The notes below the pieces were generated by a model that searched no databases, had not been told where the DNA came from, and saw nothing but the letters and a program-made list of their open reading frames with translations. Positions 34,017-42,138 of a DNA stretch of 64,000 nucleotides are shown here, piece after piece. The position numbers were made by a program, and so were the translations under genes. How positions within the stretch are numbered: the first letter of the stretch is position 1; each line of letters starts with the position of its first letter. Source of the DNA: RFSX01 sp964567435 (lineage in GTDB: Bacteria; Bacteroidota; Bacteroidia; Chitinophagales; Saprospiraceae); NCBI GenBank assembly GCA_964567435.1, contig CAZMMQ010000011.1:1-64000 (forward strand), written 5' to 3'.

Positions 34017-34289
34017 TTAGTTCATAGCTTCAGATAATGCTTTTCCAGCTTTGAACTTAACCAATGTTTTTGCAGCAATTTTGATAGTCTCACCAGTTCT
34101 AGGATTTCTACCATCTCTAGCCGCTCTTTCAGATGTAGAGAAAGTACCGAATCCTACAAAAGCTGCTTTGTCTCCTTTTTTAAGACAACTCTGGATAGAA
34201 TCAAATACTGCAGAAACAGCTTCAGTTGCTTGACTTTTTGAGATATCAGCTTTACTTGCTACCGCATCTATAAGATCTCCTTTGTTCAT
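34017..34289 (-). CDS. HU-family DNA-binding protein
   Basis: The 90-residue protein has the full HU/IHF layout: an N-terminal helical dimer region (MNKGDLIDAVASKADISKSQ), the core GFGTFSTSERAARDGRNPRTGE, and the C-terminal helix VKFKAGKALSEAMN. The DNA-bending arm includes RNPRTGE with the intercalating proline. It should compact and bend chromosomal DNA. It is a single-gene unit with a clear promoter at 34332-34362 and a terminator at 33945-33979. Confidence 0.95.
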   Translation of the reverse strand: MNKGDLIDAVASKADISKSQATEAVSAVFDSIQSCLKKGDKAAFVGFGTFSTSERAARDGRNPRTGETIKIAAKTLVKFKAGKALSEAMN

Positions 34290-34331
34290 GTTTGCTTGTT
34301 TTAATTTGAAAATAAATGATTTTTTCGTCGG

Positions 34332-34362
34332 TAAATGTAGACGTTTGGTTCATATAATCAAA
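34332..34362 (-). promoter_or_regulatory. Bacteroidota-type promoter of the HU gene
   Basis: On the minus strand TTTG (34359-34362) is followed after exactly 19 bases by TACATTTA (34332-34339), one base off TAnnTTTG. The predicted start of transcription leaves a leader of about 35 bases before the ATG. It is the clearest promoter in the window and supports the Bacteroidota origin. Confidence 0.75.
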
Positions 34363-34485
34363 CATTACAATATTAAAATACGACCAAGACTCCTTATTTT
34401 ACTAGGGATTTTGCAATTTTTTGGGTTTATAAGTGTTTAATAATGTAAAATTGAGTTTTAATTAGACTAGGAAAGCTATTAGAAT

Positions 34486-34683
34486 ATGAGAAAATCCAAG
34501 CAACTGTTTCTATTTTTTGTCCTTAGTATAGGCATTATGACCTTACCAACTAGCTGCAAAACAGGAGAAGGATGCCCTACAGATCAGTACCACTCAAAGT
34601 CAGACAAGGATGGAAATCTTTCAACCAAAAGGGGTAAATCCAATCTCTTCTCAAAGAAGCAGAGAAAAAAAATGAAGAGATAA
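34486..34683 (+). CDS. Small basic lipoprotein
   Basis: This 65-residue protein has a lipoprotein signal ending in the lipobox LPTSC (Cys24). The mature part is very basic, ending in KRGKSNLFSKKQRKKMKR. The pattern of a KRG..LF.KK..KK tail on a short lipoprotein recurs in many Bacteroidota (from memory). A role near the membrane surface or in binding an anionic partner is possible but unknown. It lies between the divergent HU gene and a convergent serine hydrolase gene, so it is a single-gene unit. Confidence 0.65.
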   Translation: MRKSKQLFLFFVLSIGIMTLPTSCKTGEGCPTDQYHSKSDKDGNLSTKRGKSNLFSKKQRKKMKR

Positions 34684-34788
34684 GTCAACTAACAAGACCT
34701 CCTTTTTTTGACAGATACTTGCTGCCTATGAGGTTAAGACTCGGGATTTCTTCGTATCAATTAACCAGTTTTATCCTCTGACAATCAA

Positions 34789-35907
34789 TCAATCTTCTAG
34801 ATTTAGCTGTGACTGCATTAACATTAGTATCGCTATTGGCTGCAATATTTCTTGTCTGAAGTCTTCGTTGTAGTCACAATTCGCTAATAACACCAATCCT
34901 ATCTTTTTATCTGGCAGCATTATGAGATAGCTTCGAAATCCTTTATCCCCTCCATAATGACCAATGGTTCTTACGGAATTGATATTCCCCAATTGGAATC
35001 CTAATCCAACTTGCGAATTACTAGAAGTTTCAATCATTCTTTCATATACGCTGTCTGGGTGCTTTAAGTCATTCATAAAAGAAATCATCCATTGACTTAA
35101 TTCTTTTGTGGAAGAATTTAAGGTGCTACTAGGTGCATGCTCTCTTGTATAAGGGTAGGTTTTTCTTTCGTATACTTTATTACTAATCCAGCGTTTTGAG
35201 TGGGGTGTCGTTTTTAAAGAATCTGCAATGTGGAATATTCTAAAATCACTTTCATACATCTTATTTTTATTTAAGATGTTTTCTTTAAGATATACATCAA
35301 AATTAGAACCTGAAACTTTTTCTATTACATATCCTATGATATCATACCCAAGATTGCTGTACAAGTATTTTGTAGATGGGTTTATCACAAGCTGTATCTT
35401 CTGGCCAAGAACAAAATCTTTTAAGGCATGGGTTGAATGATTGTTATTATGCCAGTTATAATTATTTACATCTGGCAAACCTGAAGTATGATTCAACAGG
35501 TTTTTAATTGTAATTAGCTCTACTCTTTTATCATCATAGTTAAGTTCTGGCACCACATCAACTAGTCTATCATCCAGTGATAATTTAAGATTCTTCACAA
35601 GATCCATAATTGCTAAAGCAGTAAACATTTTACTTATGGACGCTGTATGGAAGATACTGTTTTCAGTGACGACATTTCTTTCCTCTATGCCTTTTACGCC
35701 ATACCCATTCATGTAAACTATCGAGTCATTTCTCACCAAACCGATGGACAGCCCTGGTACCTTATATTGTGTCATTTTATCTATGACAATGGAGTCTACA
35801 TTTCTATTAAAATAATTTGTAGTATTATTTACTAAAAGATTCTGATCATACGATGGGTTACATGATTCTAAAATTGCAAGACACAGAATTGATGCCAATA
35901 TTCTCAT
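34789..35907 (-). CDS. Serine hydrolase lipoprotein of the class C beta-lactamase/DD-peptidase fold
   Basis: A lipobox LESC at C16 anchors it. The catalytic SxxK is S90-I-S-K93 in HTASISKMFTALA; the YxN motif is YSNLGYD; HYGGDKG fits the third motif (HTG-like). The length of 372 residues matches the beta-lactamase-like serine hydrolase family, which includes D,D-carboxypeptidases, esterases and amidases. The substrate cannot be given. It lies 14 bases after the triplicated-domain gene and could be cotranscribed with it. Confidence 0.85.
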   Translation of the reverse strand: MRILASILCLAILESCNPSYDQNLLVNNTTNYFNRNVDSIVIDKMTQYKVPGLSIGLVRNDSIVYMNGYGVKGIEERNVVTENSIFHTASISKMFTALAIMDLVKNLKLSLDDRLVDVVPELNYDDKRVELITIKNLLNHTSGLPDVNNYNWHNNNHSTHALKDFVLGQKIQLVINPSTKYLYSNLGYDIIGYVIEKVSGSNFDVYLKENILNKNKMYESDFRIFHIADSLKTTPHSKRWISNKVYERKTYPYTREHAPSSTLNSSTKELSQWMISFMNDLKHPDSVYERMIETSSNSQVGLGFQLGNINSVRTIGHYGGDKGFRSYLIMLPDKKIGLVLLANCDYNEDFRQEILQPIAILMLMQSQLNLED

Positions 35908-35921
35908 TTAAAGAATGCTTG

Positions 35922-37166
35922 CTAATTTAATGTCACTATCGATATATTAGACCAGGGTATGTATGTAGGGCTATCAGATTCTACAAATACAAGCACGCCG
36001 TCATTTTTGTAATTAACATCTACTTTATCTGAAAGGAGAATAACTTCGCCATTTCGCAATTTGACCAATGCATTATTATCATTTCTTGGTTCTATTCTTT
36101 CTACATTTCTAAATGGAATAAAGTATTCTATCCTACCTGACTTTCCATTGAGGAACTCACATTTAGCCGATTCATCAAGATCAAAAACGATAGACCCAGA
36201 TATTTTCTGACCATCCTCGGTAGAAATAGAACCTATAATTGGTTCGGAGTTGGCCTTAAAACTGACTTGGGTATAAGGTGCTTCTGCAGTCAGTGTCATT
36301 TTAATAAATTCATCCCAAGGCACATCCACCCGTCCTATCTCAGGAATATTGATAATGACACCTCTATTGCCATCGTCTACATCATTGGATCCAGTCATAT
36401 ATAACTCTCTACCAGATTTCAATATCACATTGCATCCACTTCTTCTTCTGGTAATAGTTTCAATATTACCAAATTTGATAGAAAAGTCTCCGTAGTTAGT
36501 CTCTCCATCGAGTTCATCTTCTGTTAATCGCTCATCATGGTCCCACTGAAGGTAACCTGTATAGTCGCCATTAGTGGTCTCTACTGTCCCGTATAACGGT
36601 AATCCATAGGCGCTTTCTTTTGATTTTGATTCATTATAGAATTCTACAAGTTCAACTTCTTCCCATGACACTTTGACTTTTCCAATCTCCGTCTCATAGA
36701 TATTGATTGAGCTACCCACATCATTGGAGCCTCCATCCAATTGCCATTCTATGCCATTCCAGGTGGTGACCCTCAGTTTATCTCCACGGAGGGGTTTGAT
36801 TTGCTGGATGTCTCCAAACTGGCAGGCGAAGACATGCGTATTATCACTGTAGTAATTATTTCTTCCCCATAGATTACCACCACTGAACCAACCCTTACCT
36901 GGTCGATTATTCTCTTCTAGCTGATCCAATTCTTCCTCTGTCAAATAATTAAGATACTCGTTAGTTGGCTTAGAAGAATTAAAATGGTCAAACCAAAATG
37001 CCTCTTCTTTTCCCCATCTAATCTGTCCACTATAGGTCTGTCCATCTACTGTAGTCACTTTTCCATAGATAAATAAATCACTATTAAATTTCATGGATTC
37101 TAATTCTTCCAGAATAAATGCATTGAAAAATGCAACCATCATTAGAAGGAGGAGCTTTCTCTTCAT
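35922..37166 (-). CDS. Secreted protein made of three tandem copies of one beta-rich module
   Basis: After an N-terminal signal-type segment (about residues 1-18), three units of about 110-125 residues repeat: YGKVTTVDGQTYSGQIRW (from about 33), YGTVETTNGDYTGYLQW (from about 192), and IGSISTEDGQKISGSIVF (from about 310). Each continues with FGDIQQIKP / FGNIETITR / FRNVERIEP and ends with VSWEEVELVEF / VPWDEFIKMTL / IPWSNISIVTL. The units are clearly homologous to one another. Function unknown; an envelope ligand-binding or scaffold role is inference. The serine hydrolase gene follows within 14 bases. Confidence 0.7.
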   Translation of the reverse strand: MKRKLLLLMMVAFFNAFILEELESMKFNSDLFIYGKVTTVDGQTYSGQIRWGKEEAFWFDHFNSSKPTNEYLNYLTEEELDQLEENNRPGKGWFSGGNLWGRNNYYSDNTHVFACQFGDIQQIKPLRGDKLRVTTWNGIEWQLDGGSNDVGSSINIYETEIGKVKVSWEEVELVEFYNESKSKESAYGLPLYGTVETTNGDYTGYLQWDHDERLTEDELDGETNYGDFSIKFGNIETITRRRSGCNVILKSGRELYMTGSNDVDDGNRGVIINIPEIGRVDVPWDEFIKMTLTAEAPYTQVSFKANSEPIIGSISTEDGQKISGSIVFDLDESAKCEFLNGKSGRIEYFIPFRNVERIEPRNDNNALVKLRNGEVILLSDKVDVNYKNDGVLVFVESDSPTYIPWSNISIVTLN

Positions 37167-37383
37167 TGTTTTGTCTTTAATTGTTTTGAATGATGTCTGC
37201 TATAGACAATCCAAAGAACCTAAGATTATATGTCAGACAAAACTCAAAAAGGACAAACAGGTAATTAGCCTGTATGAATCGGCACCTATCTAGACTCAGC
37301 TGTCACAGCACAATGTGATAGAAGAACGTTTAATTGATGCTAACGAATGTATTTATGTTTTAGAATCTGAGTAGACCTCAGTG

Positions 37384-37414
37384 CCTCGGAGTGATAGACT
37401 CCGAGGTGTTTTTT
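37384..37414 (+). terminator. Plus-strand terminator without an upstream plus-strand gene
   Basis: CCTCGGAGT pairs perfectly with ACTCCGAGG around a five-base loop, followed by TGTTTTTT. It is a strong plus-strand terminator, but the flanking genes at 35922-37166 and 37452-39026 are both on the minus strand. On the minus strand there is no T run after the hairpin. A weak TATGTTTT box lies just upstream at 37354-37361. Confidence 0.65.
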
Positions 37415-37451
37415 ATGCTTCGAGTTGCGAATGGAATCTTAATGAGGAAGT

Positions 37452-39026
37452 TTACTGTATAATAAACCTATGAGTACTAATACTACCATCAGCAGCTGTT
37501 ACTCTTAACAGATAAGTGCCACTACTCAAATTCAAATCAATTTCATTATTTATCAGAGGAAGTTCTTTGGTGATGCTTTCACCTAATAAGCTGAGTACTT
37601 CAAATGATTCAATTCTCAGAGATGATTCTATTATAAATTGCCCTGAACTAGGATTTGGAAATAGCGATAATTCAACTTGATTAACGTCTGCAATACTCGT
37701 TACCCCAGAAAATCCTGTATCATATATTTCTTGTAACAAATCGATGTTTTCTTTCATCTTTGGAATATCCTCCAGATATCCTGGACAGTTCGTGAAATTA
37801 ATGACTGCATCCATCACCAAAATATCTCCTGGACTAAATGTAGATATCTCATGCGTAGCCAAACCTCTTATGTCATACCCAGGCAAATTTTCATTAACCA
37901 TACTCCATTCTCCAGGTATAGTGGGGTCTCCTGACAAAGCGTGTCTAACTGGCGCTAGATTTGTGCTATCTGGGTTATATCCTAGTCCACCTACAGTCAT
38001 AGGTGTTCCATCTCTCCAGTTGCCTCCCATTACTAAATAATCTTCTTCATAAAAATTTGGGTCAGCAGTCCCTGGAGGTGGACTATTTATAAATGGATTT
38101 AAAGAATAGGTTGAATATGTCAATTCATTATTAAGGAAAGTCAATGATAATGTTGGGGGGTCTTCATACATTGGAGTGTCAAAAGTACATTGTCCATCTG
38201 TACTATCTGCATTATAGCCGAATATCGAATTTCTTGCCACATCACTTCCGAAATAATCATCATCAAGACAGCCAATGTCTATATCCAACCAATAGGAAAA
38301 TCTAAAATCTGTTAAAGGCTCATCTTCTCTGCTAATCACTTTTTGTTGTGTAAAAAGACTATTCGATAATAATTCATTTCCCTCTCCATTAAAAGCATAG
38401 AAAATTTGATGTACTTCCATTTTTGGTGTATCAAAAAACGATTGCTCTTGTGCATGGATAATCGTCAGGAGCAACTCATCAGGAATGATAGCCTCTCCAT
38501 CTACTATTACCGCAGGATAATCTCCTTGTGTTGGATCATACAAATTGTCACCATCTACATCTACAAAGGATGCTAATCGCTCTTGGTCAATATTTTCTAA
38601 ACCTTCATTACCAGCTGCTGGCCAAGATGTAATGCTTTCAGGTATAAGATTATCTATCGTCCCATCAGAAGCATCTTGAATGTGGGCATTGATTTCTTGC
38701 CCTGTGACCTTCCAGACTCTGTCAAAATCAAAGTTCACAACTTCGTTATAAAGTCCTGATACATATATTCCTTGAGAATAGGTTGAGGATGAGACTTTTA
38801 TTCCTTGTGGGCCTATACCTCCAAGCCAAATCCCTCCTGCAAAAATAGCTGATGGACTATCGCTATCGACAAAAGGTACTTGAAATTGTGCTGAGTTGCC
38901 GTCAAAAAACATAAGACCATTTGACTGAAGTATTGTCCTAATGTTATTGGCATTAATTTCCTGACTTTCCTGAGCGAAGACTGAATAGCTACATAGTACT
39001 ATCAAAAATGGAATTAGTTTATTCAT
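37452..39026 (-). CDS. Secreted protein with type IX secretion C-terminal sorting domain
   Basis: The N-terminal signal peptide ends near SVFAQ. The body of about 420 residues has Asp- and Gly-rich calcium-loop-like segments such as DVDGDNLYDPTQGDYP. The last 75 residues are a T9SS type A sorting domain: LSLFPNPSSGQFIIES, then LLGESITKELP and SGTYLLRVTAADG. Such domains target proteins through the outer membrane to the cell surface or medium and are usually cleaved. The function of the body is unknown. It is the clearest T9SS cargo in the window. Confidence 0.9.
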   Translation of the reverse strand: MNKLIPFLIVLCSYSVFAQESQEINANNIRTILQSNGLMFFDGNSAQFQVPFVDSDSPSAIFAGGIWLGGIGPQGIKVSSSTYSQGIYVSGLYNEVVNFDFDRVWKVTGQEINAHIQDASDGTIDNLIPESITSWPAAGNEGLENIDQERLASFVDVDGDNLYDPTQGDYPAVIVDGEAIIPDELLLTIIHAQEQSFFDTPKMEVHQIFYAFNGEGNELLSNSLFTQQKVISREDEPLTDFRFSYWLDIDIGCLDDDYFGSDVARNSIFGYNADSTDGQCTFDTPMYEDPPTLSLTFLNNELTYSTYSLNPFINSPPPGTADPNFYEEDYLVMGGNWRDGTPMTVGGLGYNPDSTNLAPVRHALSGDPTIPGEWSMVNENLPGYDIRGLATHEISTFSPGDILVMDAVINFTNCPGYLEDIPKMKENIDLLQEIYDTGFSGVTSIADVNQVELSLFPNPSSGQFIIESSLRIESFEVLSLLGESITKELPLINNEIDLNLSSGTYLLRVTAADGSISTHRFIIQ

Positions 39027-39066
39027 AATCTCATGTGTTGTATAATAATTAATAATATCTATCTTT

Positions 39067-40296
39067 TCAAAACTGACTAGCTATTAGCAAATTGATATCT
39101 TGATATTTCATATTGAATCTCTTTGAGAGATATTGATTGGTGATGGCTCCCTTATAGGTATAGACACCACTTCTGATACTTTGACCTTCATATAGCAATC
39201 TTTCAAAAGAGCCATATTCCCCAGCTTTGATAAGAATTGGCGTAATGATATTGGACATAGCTGCAGAAGCAGTACGTGGCACTTTGGATGCAATATTGGG
39301 CACCCCATAATGGATCACACCGTGGACGGTTCGGGTAGGGTTTTTATGGTCTGTGACTTCAGAAGTCTCTATACAGCCTCCTTGATCTATACTCACATCT
39401 ATGATCACTGATCCCGCTTTCATCTTAGAGACCATCTCTTCGGTAACGAGGATAGGTGATCTTCCAGTCTTTGAATGTACTGCACCTATGACCACATCTG
39501 CACTGAGCAATTGATAACCAAGATAAACTGGATTAAATGTAGAAGTATGTAATTGCCTCCCGATGAGATTCTGTATCCTCATCAGCTTAGTGATATCATT
39601 ATCAAAAATCCGTACTGAAGCGCCTAATCCAAGAGCCGTCTTGGTCGCAAACTCTGCGACGACACCTGCTCCTAAGATCACCACTTTAGCAGGAGGTACT
39701 CCAGAGACTCCTCCTAACAATATCCCTCTACCACCCTTACCATAACTTAACAACTCAGCTGCAGTAAATACAGAGGCCATCCCGGCTATCTCACTCATTA
39801 TCCTTACCAGTGGAAAGGAACCACTCTCACCTGCCAGATATTCCATAGCTATTGAGATGATTCTTTTTTTCTTCAGCTTCCGCAGAAAAGTCTCAGTCAT
39901 CTTAGGCAGCATGATTGGAGAGATGAGTATGCTGCCTTCACCCATCATGTCTATTTCTTCTTCTGTAGGTGGTGATGCTTTGACTACGACCATGCACTGG
40001 AGTACTCGCTCCTTGTCTGGAGTCAGCTCAGCCCCTGCTTCAGAATAATCATGGTCTGTAAAATAGGATCGATCTCCAGCTCCTTGCTCTACGATCACTT
40101 TGTGACCATGACCGATGAGTGCCCTCAAAGAATTAGGGACAATTGGAATTCTATTCTCATCACTGCTATCCTCCTTTGGCATTCCAATAGTAATGCTTTT
40201 GGACTTTTCACTCACTTCCAATACCTCTGCCTGAGTCTGATACTGTCCTTCTGTAAAGAACTCAGAGAAACTAAACTTCCGATTATCTATAGACAT
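39067..40296 (-). CDS. ald: Alanine dehydrogenase (AlaDH/PNT family)
   Basis: The 409-residue protein has the AlaDH/PNT N-terminal domain (GMPKEDSSDENRIPIVP, GAGDRSYFTDHDY) and a NAD-binding domain with VVILGAGVVAEFA. IDQGGCIETSEVT and IHYGVPNIASKVPRTAS, late in the chain, are typical of alanine dehydrogenase rather than the transhydrogenase. It should convert alanine and NAD to pyruvate, ammonia and NADH. There is an unusual 30-residue N-terminal extension before the normal start of the fold. It is followed by the T9SS cargo protein gene and preceded by tsaE. Confidence 0.85.
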   Translation of the reverse strand: MSIDNRKFSFSEFFTEGQYQTQAEVLEVSEKSKSITIGMPKEDSSDENRIPIVPNSLRALIGHGHKVIVEQGAGDRSYFTDHDYSEAGAELTPDKERVLQCMVVVKASPPTEEEIDMMGEGSILISPIMLPKMTETFLRKLKKKRIISIAMEYLAGESGSFPLVRIMSEIAGMASVFTAAELLSYGKGGRGILLGGVSGVPPAKVVILGAGVVAEFATKTALGLGASVRIFDNDITKLMRIQNLIGRQLHTSTFNPVYLGYQLLSADVVIGAVHSKTGRSPILVTEEMVSKMKAGSVIIDVSIDQGGCIETSEVTDHKNPTRTVHGVIHYGVPNIASKVPRTASAAMSNIITPILIKAGEYGSFERLLYEGQSIRSGVYTYKGAITNQYLSKRFNMKYQDINLLIASQF

Positions 40297-40404
40297 TTAT
40301 TCCGCTTAGATCAATTATACAAGATAGTTAGAATACCCTGCATTTAATAATTTATTTTATGGTTATCGAGACATACTTATGAGGACTAAGACCCCAGCGC
40401 AATT

Positions 40405-40839
40405 CTATTCGTCTTCTTTGCATGTCAATACAATCTGACGATTGCCATCTTCTTGTAATGAGATATCTATAATGTGATAAGGCGATTCTATCCAATCAAG
40501 TATCAATCCAGGCCATTCTATATAACACCTATCACCGCTGTACATCATCTCTTCTATGCCTAGATCAAATGCTTCCTCTGTGGTCTGCAATCTGTACAAA
40601 TCCATGTGATAGCAATGTCCTCCAGCAACCAAATATTTGTTAATTATGGCATAACTAGGGCTGCTGCCAAGGTCAGAACTGCCCATTTTAGTCAATAGAG
40701 CCTTGACAAGAGTAGTTTTGCCTGCACCCAGTTCTCCTCTCATCAAAACGACATTGTACCTTAACAAATCGAGGAGTTCGATAGCTGTAGAATGAAGATT
40801 TTTAAGATTTACATCCTTTATTATATGTTCTTTCCTCAT
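40405..40839 (-). CDS. tsaE: tRNA threonylcarbamoyladenosine biosynthesis ATPase TsaE
   Basis: From ATG 40839 the protein has 144 residues, the normal TsaE length; earlier in-frame ATGs at 40857 and 40875 would lengthen it. Walker A is RGELGAGKTTLVKAL. SSPSYAIINKY and HMDLYRL are diagnostic of the family, as is CYIEWPGLI near the end. TsaE supports TsaB/TsaD in making the t6A modification of tRNAs that read ANN codons. It is divergent to the histidine kinase gene, about 140 bases away. Confidence 0.93.
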   Translation of the reverse strand: MRKEHIIKDVNLKNLHSTAIELLDLLRYNVVLMRGELGAGKTTLVKALLTKMGSSDLGSSPSYAIINKYLVAGGHCYHMDLYRLQTTEEAFDLGIEEMMYSGDRCYIEWPGLILDWIESPYHIIDISLQEDGNRQIVLTCKEDE

Positions 40840-40980
40840 TATTACCGTTATCGTCATGTATAATACTTCAATCAAAGTTATTTATCTTTCACATATTCTA
40901 TGCTACCCTTATACGTTGAAAATATTGACCTTTGGGCGGCCTAGCTATGCTGGATAGTGTAAGTCAGGGTATAAATACAC

Positions 40981-42138
40981 ATGGAGATATATAAAAACAA
41001 GTCTATTTGGAAATGGCTACTCGGAGTGCTGGGATTCCTGATAGTCATCATCTCTATGATCTATGCGCAATACTTGGCCAGTAGTCTAGCAGAACGGGAG
41101 GTGCAATCTGTTAAATTATATAGAGACGCTATTGAAGTAGTCAATAATCCGAAAGGTGATGATTTGTTCTTAGTGAGTAGTGTTATTGACAGTTTTTCTA
41201 GTGTTCCCATTATAGTAGAAAATGAGAAAGGTAGTTTGCAGGGATTTAACTATTTCTCGGATGGAAAGGAGATTAATGACCAGGAATTTTTGGAGAAAAG
41301 GAAAGCACAGATTTTGAAGAATGGCTATCCTCCCATAAAGGGCAGCGGCTATGCTACCTGGATATACTATGAAAATTCTAAACTATTCGGACGTATCTCT
41401 TTTTTCCCTTTTGCTCAGATATTACTCATATCAACTTTTGTTCTATTTGGCTACTATGTCTTCTCTACCTCAAGGAAGGCTGAGCAGAATAGAGTATGGG
41501 CTGGCATGGCCAAAGAGACCGCTCACCAATTAGGTACACCCATATCCGCCATCTTAGGATGGATTGCACACCTTAAAGAATCCGCATCTAATGATCCAGA
41601 TCAGATGGAAGTGATTGGAGAATTGCGCAATGACGTCACCAGACTGGAATTAATTGCCGATCGATTCTCCAAGATTGGTTCTAAACCTGAGTTGAAGGAA
41701 ACTGATTTAGTGGATAAGTTATTGAGCAATAAAGAATATATGGAAAGAAGAGCTCCATCTAAAGTCAATTTTGTCTTTCCTTATAGGACCCAGTCTCCAG
41801 TCAATGTTCAGATCAACTCACACTTGTTTGATTGGGTTATCGAAAACTTATTGCGCAATGCACTTGATTCCATGGAAGGAAAAGGGCATATTATAGTCGA
41901 TATTGCTCAGCATAAAACTTTTGTGGAGATTGATATTTCAGATACTGGCAAAGGCATACCAGCTAATAAGCAAAAAAAAATCTTCGAACCAGGATTTACA
42001 ACTAAAAAAAGAGGATGGGGACTTGGACTATCTCTTGCAAAAAGAATTATAGAACAATATCATAAAGGAAAAATATTCGTGAAACATTCGAAAATAAATG
42101 AAGGGACGACATTTTCTATACAGCTACCTTCTGTGTAG
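40981..42138 (+). CDS. Sensor histidine kinase
   Basis: Two membrane helices (about 11-29 and 142-161) enclose a periplasmic domain of about 110 residues. The phospho-accepting histidine is H182 in KETAHQLGTPISAIL. The ATP-binding domain has the N box ENLLRNALDSM, the G1 box DTGKGI, and KKRGWGLGLSLAKRI. It should autophosphorylate in response to an envelope signal and pass the phosphate to a response regulator, which is not next to it. Its 3' end overlaps the start of the TonB receptor gene by 41 bases. Confidence 0.93.
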   Translation: MEIYKNKSIWKWLLGVLGFLIVIISMIYAQYLASSLAEREVQSVKLYRDAIEVVNNPKGDDLFLVSSVIDSFSSVPIIVENEKGSLQGFNYFSDGKEINDQEFLEKRKAQILKNGYPPIKGSGYATWIYYENSKLFGRISFFPFAQILLISTFVLFGYYVFSTSRKAEQNRVWAGMAKETAHQLGTPISAILGWIAHLKESASNDPDQMEVIGELRNDVTRLELIADRFSKIGSKPELKETDLVDKLLSNKEYMERRAPSKVNFVFPYRTQSPVNVQINSHLFDWVIENLLRNALDSMEGKGHIIVDIAQHKTFVEIDISDTGKGIPANKQKKIFEPGFTTKKRGWGLGLSLAKRIIEQYHKGKIFVKHSKINEGTTFSIQLPSV

